DNA from: Forficula auricularia
Taxonomy: Eukaryota > Arthropoda > Insecta > Dermaptera > Forficulidae
Assembly (NCBI GenBank): GCA_024734495.1
Contig: JALMQS010000828.1
Span: 3,273,101-3,337,100, forward strand
Reading direction: 5' to 3'
DNA: 64,000 nt
Shown: piece by piece, positions 11,483 through 23,039 of the stretch
Numbering within the stretch: position 1 is the stretch's first letter
Layout of the letters: each line of letters starts with the position of its first letter
The notes under the pieces: generated by a model
What the model saw: the letters and a program-made list of their open reading frames with translations, nothing else
Told to the model about the DNA's origin: nothing
Databases searched by the model: none
Program-made: the position numbers and the translations under genes

Positions 11483-11613
11483 GAAGAACATGCTGTCTCC
11501 GCCATTTCATTTGATTATAAACACAAGAATGACGTTTGTTCTGACCAGATAAAATCAATAATTTCTCATTTTTAAGGAGTTAGGTGTCAGTTCTAAGTGA
11601 AACATTTTCAATA

Positions 11614-11945
11614 AGAGTGAATTAAATCAAAATACAAGGTAGATTTCACATAAATAAAACAAATATATGTTATGGGTTTTATCTCGATATATATTTCGGG
11701 TTATTGACCCATCTTCAGGAAAACTAGAAGCAACTTTTATAAGTTCGATGTAAATACAGGTAAATTATTTTAAGTACATAAACATGAATTAAGGTAAAAA
11801 TTAAAGGTGTTAAGAAATTTGATTTCTTTCTTTATGAAGAGAGGCTGGGGTTTTTAAAGAAAGGTATTTGTCTATTTTTATTCTCAAAGAACAAAGTTTT
11901 ATTTATGTGAAATCTATCTTGTATTTTAATTTAATTCACTCTCAT
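11614..11945 (-). mobile_element. palindromic element with CTGAAGA..CCCGAAAT motif
   Basis: Arms of about 46 bp: GAGTGAATTAAATCAAAATA.. at 11614 faces ..TATTTTAATTTAATTCACTC at 11945. On the minus strand the left arm carries CTGAAGA-T-GGGT-CAATA-ACCC-GAAAT at about 11692-11720, a 4-bp stem in the motif. The interior is AT-rich and non-coding. Confidence 0.7.
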
Positions 11946-12780
11946 TCAATAATCTCTCCCAAAACCTTTGCGCGAAATATACGATATTCAAACATTCAAG
12001 ACTAGTTCGTTGTTAAATTAGAATACTAAGCGACTACAGAGGTTATATCTTTTTGCTGCAAATTCTTCTTGTATAATCATTATTACAAAAAAAGCAATAT
12101 ATCGAAAATCTTGAATTTTCAACATTTTTTTTGTTTCAGCTTCAATAAAGATTTTCGATATCAGCAATATAGGTAAAGAGCAAATCGATTTAAATAAAAA
12201 ATGTAAAGAAAATACATGGTTTCTTGATTCCCTCGGTAGATAACTAAGCTAACTAAGCTCCATGTAAATCGTCCGTTAAAAAACAAGGCACATCGTACAC
12301 ATCATATAGCACGACCAGTAACCCGACGCTCGACAAGTCGTTACATGAAAGAGAGAGAAAGAATGATGCAAATATTTGGCTCAAAAACCACAACGGGTTC
12401 TGGCTTATATAAAAGAAATTCGCTCTGATAATAATCGGCTATATAACTTTGTGGACGCATAATATCTAGCCGTTGTATAGTATAACATGTTTGGGTAAAA
12501 TTAATGAATAAATTATAATTTCACTCTTTTAGGCTAACATATACAGTTCAAGTACAGTAGGTACGTACTTAGGGGACGGACGGCCAAGAATGATATGTTA
12601 ATTTTAAAAATAAATAAAAAATATAAGTTTTAATTATATTTATTCGTAACTTCGTATTTATAATCTTTGGATATTGTTATATTAGTAATTGAGATCAAAA
12701 TTCTAAAAAAATTGTTCTTTGATTTATACTTGTTTAAAAAAAAGACCGATTATCCGTTTTCCCCACCTAGGGCTGGCAAA
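11946..12780. other. unassigned; small hairpin
   Basis: A small inverted repeat (ATATCGAAAATCTTGAA facing AAGATTTTCGATAT) lies at 12098-12163. A TATATAAAAG box at about 12407 has no gene attached. Confidence 0.3.
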
Positions 12781-12816
12781 ATGAATACATAAGTTGGGCA
12801 AAACGAATATTGACAG

Positions 12817-13134
12817 CTAATCAAGACAATCGTCACAAAAATATGATCCTCGGCCTGGATATGCTGAACAAGGTTCTCCACATTGTATCCAGTCTTCAAT
12901 AGGCGGGTGTATGTAAGCTTCTTTGCATAAAGTACAAAAGTATGACTCCTGTTGCTTTGTGTTAGTTTTTAGGTGGGATGAATACTCCTGTGACACTGCA
13001 GCAACAAATTACTTTAGTCAAAACTCCTTTTTCATTGCTGGAAACAATCCCAGCCTGTTTTTTTCCATAGGTAGACTGGACTTTAGGTGGTCGATGAACT
13101 CCTCACAGATATTATCGTTTAGTTTTGCCCGCAT
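12817..13134 (-). pseudogene. pogo/Tigger-like transposase C-terminal relic with zinc finger
   Basis: On the minus strand a frame from ATG at 13134 (MRAKLNDNICEEFIDHLKSS) runs about 36 codons to a stop. The next frame carries YFCTLCKEAYIHPP, EDWIQCGEPCSAYPG and YFCDDCLD, then TAG at 12817-12819. The pattern is C-x2-C, then WxxC-x3-C, then C-x2-C. This resembles the PHD-like finger that ends many insect pogo/jerky-type DDE transposase proteins, which usually have EDWIQC..C..WAHE.C; here the histidine is missing. The DDE core is absent. One frameshift lies near 13005-13020. Family assignment is by motif only. Confidence 0.55.
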
Positions 13135-13170
13135 CGTAATTTATTTACATAGTCTAACCTCAAACAAATA

Positions 13171-14408
13171 AGCTGACGTGTTCTGATGTGGCCATCCACT
13201 TGACTTTACCATACAACCTGGCTCCTCATTTATATTTAATATTTAAGAAAATTATTTATAATCATGTAGGGGAAGGGGTTAGTTTTTGCATTATTAGAAT
13301 CCCGGGTGCCCACTGATTATGTATACAAAATTTGGTTGAGTTTGGTAAATGGCCTAGATTTTTAATTCTTAACATCCCCCCTCCCCCCCCCCCTTATTTT
13401 TTGACCCCACACCCCTTCTCCATTTTGGGCGGTTTGTTTTTGCATTTTTAGACCTTTGGGGTCCCACTGATTATGTATACAAAATTTGGTTGAGTTTGGT
13501 ACAAGGGCCTAGATTTTTAATTCTTAACATTCCCCCTCCACCCCCCTTAATTTTGGGTCGATATGCTCCAAAATCTAATCAGCTCTTAATCTCAATGGAC
13601 CAAAACTAAGTGTCAAATTTGGTTTCGATATTCACACTAGTTTTTGAGCTAGGTCGTCCACAAAATTTGGCAACGCGACTAACATAACAGATAGACAACC
13701 AGACTAACAGACATTTTGACAAAACAATTATTATCTCAAAAAATATAATTTTTTTGATGTTCACTTATTAGGGCTTTTTGTAGAGCGAAATGCCATGGTT
13801 TCCCTTAATTGTTTTTAATCAAAATAGTTTCTGCCGTTTTTGAGATATTTCGAAAAAAAATAAGGGGAAAAAAAACTTTTTTTCATGCACGATTACAATA
13901 CTTGACCATACACTGTTTTTTTTCGAAATATCTAGAAAACGGCTAAAACTATTTTGATTAAAAAAATTGAGCGAAACCATGGCATTTCTCTCTACAAAAA
14001 AGCCCATATAAGTGAACATCGAAAAAATTATATTTTTTTGAGTTAATTGTTTTGTCAAAATGTCTGTTAGTCTGTCTGGTTGTCTGTGCGTTGCCAAATT
14101 TTTGTGGACGATCTAGCTCAAAAGCTAGTTTGAATATCGAAACCAAATTTCACACGTAGTATTGCTCCATTGAGATTAAGAGCGGATTAGATTTTGGTGC
14201 ATATCGACCCAAAATTAAGAGGGGTGGAGGGGGTTAAAATCTAAAAATCTAGGCCTTTGTACCAAACTCAACCAAATTTTGTATACATAATCAGTGGGAC
14301 CCCAGAAGTATACAAATGCAAAAACTAATCCCCCTACATGATAAATAATTTTAGGGGCCAGGTTGTATGGCACAGTCAAGTGGATGGCCACATCAGAACA
14401 CCTCAGCT
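13171..14408. mobile_element. 1.2-kb palindromic element, TA target
   Basis: The ends AGCTGACGTGTTCTGATGTG and, on the reverse strand, AGCTGAGGTGTTCTGATGTG are flanked by TA at 13169-13170 and 14409-14410. The arms (13171-13855 and 13920-14408) match for most of their length in opposite directions and meet at a short spacer holding GCACGATTACAATACTTGACCATAC. The body has units with TGTATACAAAATTTGGTTGAG, short GACAGACAACC repeats and ATGCCATGGTTTC. It behaves like two half-elements (see 57698-58290) joined head to head. Confidence 0.85.
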
Positions 14409-14410
14409 TA

Positions 14411-15272
14411 TTTTTTATATAAAATTAAATTATTTTTGAGATCAAACTTTTCATAAAGCTTAAATCTAAATAATTAAAGTTAAACTCCCAACTAAATTTT
14501 TAAAAAAGTTGGAATAAAGGATTTCTCGGTAACTTTGACTGACATTTACTTATATTATGTATTTCTACGTTTTTCTTGAGCTTATTTAATACTAATATTT
14601 GCTAAGTATACATTTAAGTATATCATTCCATTTGGTGATCTTTATCAATTTTCTGAATACTCTCTTCCATGACCATGTCAAACAAATTCCTTCTTCTTCG
14701 AATCGACAAACTCTCACCCAAATGAATTACAGAACGAAAAAATAATTCTCACACGCGATAGTACGAATTTAGCTATGAGTTCACCTAAAACTTAGAATAC
14801 GTGAAGTTTTATATATAACAAGAATAATATATGCATATTGTATTCTATATTTATCTTCTCAGAATTCAGAAACAAAGAAGTATGAGAATATTTTATTATC
14901 AACCGGCGCTGTTTGAAATTTAAATATTAATATATTAAAAGTTTTCTGAATATATAATATTCTCTTGAGGTAGATAATAAAAAAATCTATCCTATCTGTT
15001 TAGTTATTTATTTGGTGAGAATTATGAAAGTGGTTGCTAGAGAAAGCAGGCGAGATATCGATTCATTGGCATTTTAAACATTTTCATTGCTTATTTGTTC
15101 GACGTTCAGACAAACAAACTGACATAAGATGGGAAATAAAAATAAAGCAATTGGCCATAAGAAAATAAATAAAAAAAGAGTAGAGTTCGATAGGGAAAGC
15201 GATATAAAATAAGAAGTGTCTGAACCATTTCATCAAATTCTTGATGTTTTTAATTAATTAATTTTTCATTTT
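14411..15272. other. unassigned AT-rich sequence
   Basis: No gene or element ends recognised. Confidence 0.3.
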
Positions 15273-16881
15273 GTGTAGAAATTTTCCTTTTTTTTGGGGA
15301 ATTCGTGAGATTTATTTAGCTCTAGAGGTAGCTTGAGTTCCTCAAAAATTCAAAGAAAAAATATACTAATGTCCTTTCTTTTTATTTCAATCATAAAACC
15401 GACTTCAAAAAATTAAATGCAACAAATAAAATAATAAAACTCAAAAATAAAATTAAATGCACTAAAAGGTATAAAATAATTATCTAATTTTGTTACAACT
15501 AAACGACGAAATATTAACATGAAATCACTTTTTGAAGTCGGTGCCAAACATATACATTTTATGAATCAAACTCGACGGATTTTACTTAGTACGATTGGCG
15601 GGTACGCTCGCTTATATAGTTTGTTTAGCACCGACTTCAAAAAGTGATTTCATATTAATATTTCGTCGTTTAGTTGTAACTAAATTAGATAATTCTTTTA
15701 TACCTTTTAGTGCATTTTATTTTTATTTATTTTATATTATTTTATTTGTTGCATTTAATTTTTTTGAAGTCGGTTTTATTTTTTTTTTATAAAAAACATT
15801 TTTATTTTTCTCTTTTTAGTGATGTTATTAATAGTGACTTAATATAATACCTTGCATACATCTCGTAAGAGAAAGAGTCGGGCGAATGAATCAGAAAATG
15901 ATAATAAAATTAAATTCATAAATATATAAATTCTCTAGAAACGTTTTCGGGTTTTAAATGAACGTTTTAAGTTTGATTTTTTTATAAAAGATTTTATTTA
16001 TTATAATTTCGATTATTTGCTCATAAAAATTGGATATTTACGTTAATTCGTCACTGATAATATCATCAGAACTTGACCAAATTAATATGGGACCACCCCT
16101 AAGGTACCCCATTTCCAATATAAAAAGAATCATCGAAATCGCTTCATAAATAAACAAGTTATGCCTAAACAAACATAGCAAAAAAGGTCCAATACCAATG
16201 AAAAAAAACGGGATCAATCGGAAACTAGACTGAACCCAATGCAAAAACCCCCATCAAAATCGGTTCACAATTGGCAAAGATATCAGGTAACATAGACACA
16301 CAAAAAAAATTCAGTCGGATTGAGAACCTCCTCCTTTTTTGAAGTCGGTTAAAATTATAAATCGGAAACAGTTTCGGCCGGTTCAACCTGCTATCATCAG
16401 TCTAAAAGACACGAATGCATACAAGTAAAATTACAATACTGAACAATGAGTCTATCTTAAACTATTAAGTCATATGTGTTACCTCAAATTCAAAGTTTGT
16501 ATCACTAAAAAGTCCATCTTTTGGCTATTTGTATTGTTTTGTTTTAAAAAAGAATTATAATGTCTCTTGCTTTGTTGATGTATGGAAAAACCAAAAGATG
16601 CATTTCTTAGTGATACAAACTTTGAATTTGAGGTAACACATATGACCTTATAGTTTAAGATAGCCATATTGTTCAGTATTGTAATTTTTCTTGTATGCAT
16701 TCATGTTTTTCAAACTGATGATGGCAAGTTGAACCGGCCGAAACTGTTTCCAATTTATAATTTTGATTGAAATAAAAAGAAAGAACATTAGTATATTTAT
16801 TCTTTGAATTTTTGAGGAACTCGAGCTACCTCTGTGGTTAAATAAACCTCACGAATTCCCAAAAAAGGGAAATTCCTACAT
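15273..16881. mobile_element. palindromic element interrupted by an ACCGACTTC element
   Basis: The outer arms 15273-15396 and about 16762-16881 match in opposite directions (GGGGAATTCGTGAG, CTCAAAAATTCAAAGAA, CTAATGT-CTTTCTTTTTATTTC). The inner arms 16351-16520 and 16590-16761 continue the same palindrome, including AACAGTTTCGGCCGGTTCAA. Both arms carry CTGATGAT..CCGGCCGAAACTG. The left arm is cut by the insertion 15397-16350, so that element is younger. Confidence 0.75.
15397..16350. mobile_element. ACCGACTTC element, copy 1
   Basis: Bounded by AACCGACTTCAAAAAA and TTTTTTGAAGTCGGTT. Inside, an inverted pair of the same motif (TTTTTGAAGTCGGTG at about 15531 and CACCGACTTCAAAAAG at about 15630) encloses a 90-bp segment with GTACGATTGGCGGGTACGCT. 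The right two thirds hold degenerate repeats of AAAATCGGTTCATAA type. No protein is recognised. Non-autonomous. Confidence 0.75.
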
Positions 16882-17590
16882 AATATAGCCATCCATCTAT
16901 GTGCATCTAAATATTCATTTTATGTTATACTATAAATTCACAAATAATTTGGAGGAAAAGAAAAATTAAACACTTTTTCAATACTCGGTATGAATTTTGT
17001 CAGCAAATAGTTTGAGCTAGAAAAATGAATCTTGGTGGAAAAGAGCAGCTTAAAATGGCCAAGTTTTATTCCAAATTATAGCTCATTTCAAGAGCTATCA
17101 ATAATTTCTGATTTTACTTCTTAAGAACGAAAGCAGAGAATCTAATTCTAAGATAAATTTTTGCCAAATAACCAACATTTTCAGAGAGCGTACCGGGTTT
17201 TAAAAAGGTTTTCACGATTTTCTCTTATTTTATTATAAGAAAATCTATATAGCATGGGTCAAAAACTATTTTCCAAACTGTGCTAGTCAACACTTGATAT
17301 TCAAGAGTACTTAAAATAATTATTAATTACTTATTTTTATTTGCACTTGACTAGACTGATCTTCTGACTATTAAATCACTTCATGGCCCCTTGTGAACCT
17401 TGACCTTCCCAAGAATTTCTCCACAACATTTCCCCTTCAGCTGCTTTTCAATTTCTGACGCCAATCGCTCGAAGATCTTTATAGATATTTTTAAAAACCT
17501 TTGCTTTATAAAAAGATAGCACATTATTTGAACCAATTTTTAAGTAAGTTTTTCGTAAGCAAGGTCCTTTACCTTAATAGGTAATATTGC
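16882..17590. other. unassigned sequence
   Basis: No gene, RNA or element ends recognised. Confidence 0.3.
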
Positions 17591-17599
17591 CCTTACAGT

Positions 17600-17730
17600 T
17601 GAATTTATTTCGTTGTTTTTACGAGGTAGCAGAGTCACAACTACACACTCAACCCCTTTTAGTCGCCTCTTACGACAAGCAGGCGATACTGTGGACAAAT
17701 TCTGACCCCGGTCCACAAGGGGAATGGTTC
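17600..17730 (-). repeat. AGGCGACTAAAAGGGG-type retroelement tail, copy 1
   Basis: Carries AGTCGCCTCTTACGACAAGC, then GATACTGTGGACAAATTCTGA and CCCGGTCCACAAGGGG. Copies at 19040-19135 and 31550-31655. This kind of sequence is common at the ends of insect LINE/SINE insertions; the family is not determined here. Confidence 0.6.
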
Positions 17731-18769
17731 TATTGCTTTAATCAATATTAATGATCAATTTTTAAATAATTTGAAAATAATTATATTTTATATGTTAGAA
17801 GTTTTTTTTTGAAGGCGAACTGATTTATTAATATCTCAGGATTGGATGAAGACACACACACCAATCTACATTCTTGCAATGGTGGTCTAGGAGTACATTG
17901 CATGCAATTAATGGATGAAGCCATTCCGGAAATAAACAAGAGACTAATTCTAACAACCTACTCTTATTAAATGAGCAAAAATTGTATATTTTTATATATA
18001 TATTTATATATTTGTTTATTTATATATTTATATCTTTGTTCTATTTTGAAAACGGCCCTACCGATTTTGATGAAACAAAATCTATTATCAAGTTTTGAGG
18101 ATGAGAAAACGATCTGGCTAGGTCTGGACCTCATCAAAATTCATCTTAATTGATTTTTTCTTAATTAAAGTAATTATTGATAGATGAAAATCTCAATAAA
18201 AAAAATGAATTGCCCCATGTCAGATTAGAACCTGAAACCTTTTACTTTTACTAAAATGAATATTTTTGAATTAGACTTTATTATAAGTGTGGAAATAATT
18301 GAATATATTATATATAGCTATGTATTTTATAAATAGAATTTATTGAATAAATTGCGGCGCGACAAATTTGAAAAATGTATAATTGAATTAAACTGAAAGG
18401 AAGACAACAATTAATTTTAAATCCAGAAACATTAAATATATTAATAATTATTCCTTGGCCTCCCCCCCCCACTCTTCTAATTAAAATTAAATATTCAATT
18501 CTCTTTTCTCCGGGCAATTATCCTTGAAATTGTCTTCCTAAAAAAATATTTGGTTGGTGAAAGTTATCACTTCTGTCGCGCGTCCCGAGACGCACACATT
18601 TTTTAAATTTTATGTTTTTATTTCAGATCCTATACGATTATTTTTTTTTATTATTATTTTCCTATTTATTTTTTTATAATGTTTATCAATATGGACGAAT
18701 GTGGGCAAATTGGTGTACGAGTAAACAAATATACACATGCAATATGTAGACCACTAGAAAGCCTGAAAT

Positions 18770-18930
18770 GCAAAAGCTGGGTGGGGGTGGGGATGGATAT
18801 GGGGGGTGCAGGAGGTGGGGTTCAGTTGTGGGGGGCGAGGGTGGGAGGGGCGGTTGGGGTGGTGTGGGGCGGAGTGGGGGTGCAGTGTTGGGGGCGAGGT
18901 GTGTGGTTTCGGGAGGGGGGTCAGGGGTTA
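18770..18930 (+). repeat. G-rich low-complexity stretch
   Basis: About 160 bp with runs of three to seven G throughout the plus strand, many spaced 1-7 bases apart, so several G-quadruplexes are possible. Open frames in it are compositional. It contrasts sharply with the AT-rich surroundings. Confidence 0.85.
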
Positions 18931-19039
18931 CCGTGCATCGCTCGGTGCCTCCAGGTACTTAATATTTCTTGGAAATATTTTTTCCTTATAAAACTCGTAT
19001 TGTTTTGAAACCAACGTTTTTTCAATTTCTCTCGTTGTT

Positions 19040-19135
19040 TTTTCGAGGTAGAAGAGTCACAACTCCAAGCTTTTAGACGCCTCTTACGATAAGCAGAGAT
19101 ACTGTGGGGGAATTTCTGAGCCCGGTCCACTTGAC
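19040..19135 (-). repeat. AGGCGACTAAAAGGGG-type retroelement tail, copy 2
   Basis: Diverged copy (ACGCCTCTTACGATAAGC, CCCGGTCCAC). The sequence downstream (TTACAATATCAGTTGTAAAGTGG at about 19285) also matches that after copy 3. Confidence 0.55.
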
Positions 19136-19655
19136 CCTTTTGAACTCTGAGGAAGCAGGGGAGATCCTCCGAAACAATATTATAAGGGAAAAATATTTCC
19201 AATAAATATTATTTGTTGGAAGTAGTATCTTGTTTATTTCCGGACTGCCTTCAATCCAATCCTGAGATATTATGTTTGATTATTTACAATATCAGTTGTA
19301 AAGTGGATTGGTTTACGAGATAAATATTTATTATTATTTTATACAAATGATGCTAAGCCAATACAAAATGTTAATAAATATAAAACAATAAATAAATAAA
19401 TGTTAACGAGCAAATGAACATTAATTGTATCTTCCAAATACTTGTTTATTGATAAATAAAGGCGCAAATTTATTTTACTTTTGGATCACTATCCTACCGA
19501 TTTCCTTTCCAAACATCAAATAATTAACACCTGAATCTTCTACAGTGCATCACTCAAATTAATAAATAGGTTTTATTAGGATTTTTTATTTCAGGGAAAA
19601 TAAATACATAGGTATAACTTGTAAATTTCAAGCTTGTATATTATTTAGTTTAGGA

Positions 19656-20486
19656 CAGGGCTGACCAACCCGCATCCCTCGGCGTCCTTACGTGCGGCAC
19701 GCGACGTACGAATTGTGTGTTTTTTTTAATCGGTTATTTCAGAGTGTATTTTCAATCGCATTAATAGCGTTCCTTAGAAATGCATCAGGAATAATATAAA
19801 AAATAATAATATTAAACTTCAAGAAGAGAATTTGATTTAAAAATAGTCAAAATGAATTGCAAAAATCACACTATAGCCATTGATATTTGTTTGTTATTTT
19901 CAAATAAGACTTGAAATATTGTTCGGTGTATGTGACTTGACTAATGATTTTGATAGTTAAAACTATTTTCTTCGTGAAAATTACTCACTCTGTGAAATTG
20001 ATAGTGACCAAAAAAAGGGGGCGGGAAAGATTAGAAAGATTGAGCTTCGCCTGTGTGTTCTAGGTTATGCATTCAAATCGAACGCTCTGAATTGCGGGTT
20101 GCATCATTAGACGTCAAATTTTAAAACCTCGTGTTTTTTTATTGAATATCACTAAAAAAAAATAAATAAAGATAGACTAATAATTTTGATAGTTAAAACC
20201 ATTTTTAATTATGGTTATTATCATACAAATACGTACATTTTGTTGTTGGGTCATTCAACGCATAGTTTTCTCCTATCTGGTTATAGAATTTTCTTTTCTC
20301 ATTTACCTACCTTGATTGAACACTTTCAGTGTACCTTTGCATTCACTTAGAATAAAAATCACAAAATACTAAATCCGTTGAAAATCAGATCTAGAAAAAA
20401 TTAAAATTATTCTTATTTGTTTGCGACCCTTAGAATTTTTAGGTCGTCAATGCGGCCCGCAGTGCGATTTAGGTTAGCTAGGCCTG
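19656..20486. mobile_element. hAT element, TSD GTTTAGGA
   Basis: The left end CAGGGCTGACCAACCCGC and the reverse strand of the right end CAGGCCTAGCTAACCT are short imperfect TIRs. Subterminal GC-rich parts (GTGCGGCACGCG; GCGGCCCGCAGTGCGAT) resemble each other inversely. A perfect 8-bp duplication GTTTAGGA lies at 19648-19655 and 20487-20494. No transposase frame; a non-autonomous 831-bp element. Confidence 0.9.
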
Positions 20487-21109
20487 GTTTAGGAGCTACA
20501 ATTCATCCCCTGACAGAGAGACAGAAAGATGGACATTCTAGCGACACTACTAGAGTTTCTTTTCAATTTTGTAAAGAATCTAAAAAATTATAAAGATTTA
20601 TTTAGATTTAAGAGAGTTTAAATATATATGTTACGGCTAATATGCAAATTTGGATAGTTTATAAATTAACCAAACCATTGGTTTTTTGATAGAAAGCGCA
20701 ATTTTCACTAAAATAGCAGCTAGTTTGCAAACTAACCAAGAGTCTTGGCTAATTTACTTGAAATTATTGAGAAAACCAAAATAGCGGGTTAGTTTATAAA
20801 CTATCCAATGCAGCCTGGCTAATATGAAAACCATAATTTCTAGTAACACAAAATAGCCAAACCTTTGGCTAGTTTATAAACTAACCAACCAATTTTCCGG
20901 TTAATTTACAAATAAAGTTAGGTTATGAATATGAAATGTTATTTCAGTCTCAGGTACAAGACAAGGGTATGTACGGTGTCAATGTAAAAAAAATGTAAAT
21001 GCATTTCTATGGGATACACGTGTAACAGCAAATGGTATAGCAGTGAATCATGTTGCAATAAATAATTACACTCTTGTTATTTTTTACCATGTATTTCATA
21101 TAACTATAG

Positions 21110-21754
21110 GAAATGATGTAAGATGATGGATGATTTTTATTATGTTTGGCTCGAAGGGTTAGTTGGAAAGAGATTCGCCGGGCTTGAATGGGAGATTATC
21201 TTCAGAGATTACAATCTCTATTGGCGGCGTTAGAGCCAGTTAAAAAATGCTATTTTAAATAAGAATTCGCACTAGGCAGTTGAAAATATGCTTTTTATAA
21301 AATAACGGCACAAAGCCTGCATTTATTGCTTCTTCGTTACAGAACGTGTATACAAATTACTTCTTAGACATAAGCCGTTTCGTTCCAAATCGTTCCAAGG
21401 TGATCGCAGTCACCCCGGAGAGCTGCCTCACTCAATGAGTTTCAACCAGTGACAACTCACACATGACAACAGAATGACAACAACTGAATTCGCTTCGAGA
21501 AGCTGGCTTCTTTTATAACCCTTGCTCTAATTAGCAATTAAGCTGATTGGTTAATTGTTCGTGCGTTTTATGTGACGTATGGATAATTTTTCCCGCGCTC
21601 GATTCTTTATAAAAGGGGGCGTGTCCTTGCTGCTAGCCTGTCATTTTATCGAAAGATTTTGACGGGCAAACAACAAACGTCTTTCTCAAGGCGAAAATGA
21701 ATCCCTATTTTCAAAAGCACTTTACAGCGAAAGGAGCGAAGAATAAAATCCCAC
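21110..21754 (+). mobile_element. possible solo LTR or other insertion, flanked by ATAACTATAG
   Basis: A GC-richer 645-bp segment between two identical 10-mers, ATAACTATAG at 21100-21109 and 21755-21764. It contains a TATAAAAG box at 21608-21615 and AATAAA near 21742, the order expected in an LTR. TG..CA ends do not sit exactly at the duplication and a 10-bp duplication is long for an LTR, so the class is uncertain. Confidence 0.4.
21608..21615 (+). promoter_or_regulatory. TATA box in LTR-like segment
   Basis: TATAAAAG in a GC-richer context, with CGCGCTC upstream and a possible initiator (TCATT) about 35 bases downstream. Confidence 0.4.
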
Positions 21755-22175
21755 ATAACTATAGTTAGTGCGCCGCCATACACCCAAAATAATTTCTTAT
21801 TATTAAAATATCTAAGTATATTGTACTTATTAATAATAAAAAATTTAAATCAAAACTTTGTTCATCTCTAATTCATCAAATAAGAAATGCCATGAACATT
21901 AAGCCTAATTAGTTTATAAAATAGCCAAAGGTTTGGGTATTTTGTGTTACTAGAAATTATGGTTTTCATATTAGCTAGGCTGTATTGGATAGTTTATAAA
22001 CTAACCCGCTATTTTTGTTTTCTCAATAATTTCAAGTAAATTAGCCAAGACTCTTGGTTAATTTGCAAACTAGCTGCTATTTTAGTGGAAATTGCGTTTT
22101 CTATCAAAATAGCCACTGGTTTGGTTAGTTTATAAACTATCCAGCTAGTTTATAAACTATCCAAATTTGCATATA

Positions 22176-22677
22176 TACTGGTATACCAATAGTTAAGAGT
22201 ATTTACACATAACTAGTCTAATCTTGTTAGTTCTAAATCGCTTCATGGCCAGTAAAGCTAAAACCTCAAAGAGAAAACAAATCATTATCACCAAATGTGA
22301 ATGTTGTTGTTGTACTGGACATAGTGATCTAAAATCATCCGCGGTTTTAACACTCCCCCCCCCCCCCAATTCGCTTTCTCTCTCCCTAATCAGGGAAATG
22401 ACTATCGAGCCAATATCTGAGTGTCCAAACTATATTTAGTTCCAATCAATAACCAAACACAAATCACTAGCTTTAGCTCTTTTGTTTAGCCTGAAAACGG
22501 ATGTGAGAGATATAATTAGTACTATAGTATTCTAATGAGCTGGAATATGATTCTCACACCCCATCATTGTATCGATGAACTCACTGCTGAAATTGATCGA
22601 AAAAACAACAACACCAGTTTATTTCTCTTTTGTGAATCTTAAAATTGTTTTCTTATTATAAATGTAATGATTTAGAC
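22176..22677. other. unassigned; C-run at 22355
   Basis: An open frame at 22224-22439 has no recognisable domain and is interrupted by simple sequence. Nothing else supported. Confidence 0.25.
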
Positions 22678-22760
22678 CAGGGCTGTCCAACCCGCGGCCC
22701 GCGAGGCGCATGTGGCCCAGCACTGCAATGAATGCGGTCCGAAATTAAATTATAAAATTC
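22678..22760 (+). mobile_element. left end of a hAT-type element
   Basis: CAGGGCTGTCCAACCCGCGGCCCGCGAGGC, a common hAT-type terminus related to the left end at 19656. No matching right end or repeated ATTTAGAC flank was found downstream, so this is a fragment or its other end is too decayed to see. Confidence 0.55.
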
Positions 22761-23039
22761 CTTAAAGATTTTTATGTACTACTTACTGGAAAACATAAAT
22801 CTGATACAATTTGACCATATATAGTATCTTCTAAAATAAGAAGAAATTGGAAAATCTCCGCAAAATATTTTTAAGAAAAAAGACAGATTTTCAATATTGA
22901 ATGTGAAAAAATATATCAAGATTTTCGAAAAAATAATCACAATTTTGGCTCCATTTTTATTAGATATAAATATTTTACCTGCAGACGTTCTTATGGAACT
23001 GCAATCAAACATAGAACTGAATTTTTTTTTTAAAAATGT

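Larger units (their letters stand above)
10720..11580 (+). pseudogene. LINE ORF2 C-terminal relic, split by a hAT-like element
   Basis: Before the insertion one frame reads AAIRLIGDPALTEPVNSLG. The joined host DNA then gives GHRRT and, after a frameshift, AVSAISF, later DVCSDQIKSII. These align in order with the better copy at 25890-26283 (IKLIGDPVLTNSLDSLAHRR, then VSAFSLYY and VCSVELKSIIPP). This is the C-terminal region of a jockey/CR1-like LINE, after the RT domain. Several frameshifts are present, so it is not functional. The element at 10899-11482 splits it exactly between matching segments. Confidence 0.75.
17830..19275. mobile_element. foldback element with CTGAGGA..CCGAAAC motif and long interior
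   Basis: AATATCTCAGGATTGGATGA (about 17834) and CCGGAAATAAACAAGA (about 17928) on the left face CTTGTTTATTTCCGG and CCAATCCTGAGATATT at 19228-19268. The motif CTGAGGA..CCTCCGAAACAAT is at about 19147-19173. The interior includes an AT-rich part, a C run at 18460-18470 and the G-rich stretch at 18770-18925. The tail repeat at 19040-19135 lies inside. Confidence 0.5.
20639..22175. mobile_element. large inverted-repeat element with TAGTTTATAAACTA units
   Basis: Arms of about 265 bp (20639-20900 and 21908-22175) match in opposite directions. Both carry several copies of GGTTAGTTTATAAACTAACC-like palindromes plus AACCAAGAGTCTTGGCTAAT. About 1 kb separates them and includes an LTR-like segment (21110-21754). 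No protein recognised. Confidence 0.75.

Noticed and set aside
11189..11558. Overlapping minus-strand open frames rich in Val, Ser, Gly, Phe and Leu
   Set aside because: They translate the GAGACC tandem array and would be open in any repeat of this unit; not a gene.
12407..12416. TATATAAAAG as a promoter
   Set aside because: No coding sequence or LTR structure nearby; expected by chance in AT-rich DNA.
18679..19008. Open frames in three phases with many Gly and Val
   Set aside because: Product of the G-rich strip; all phases are open because of composition.
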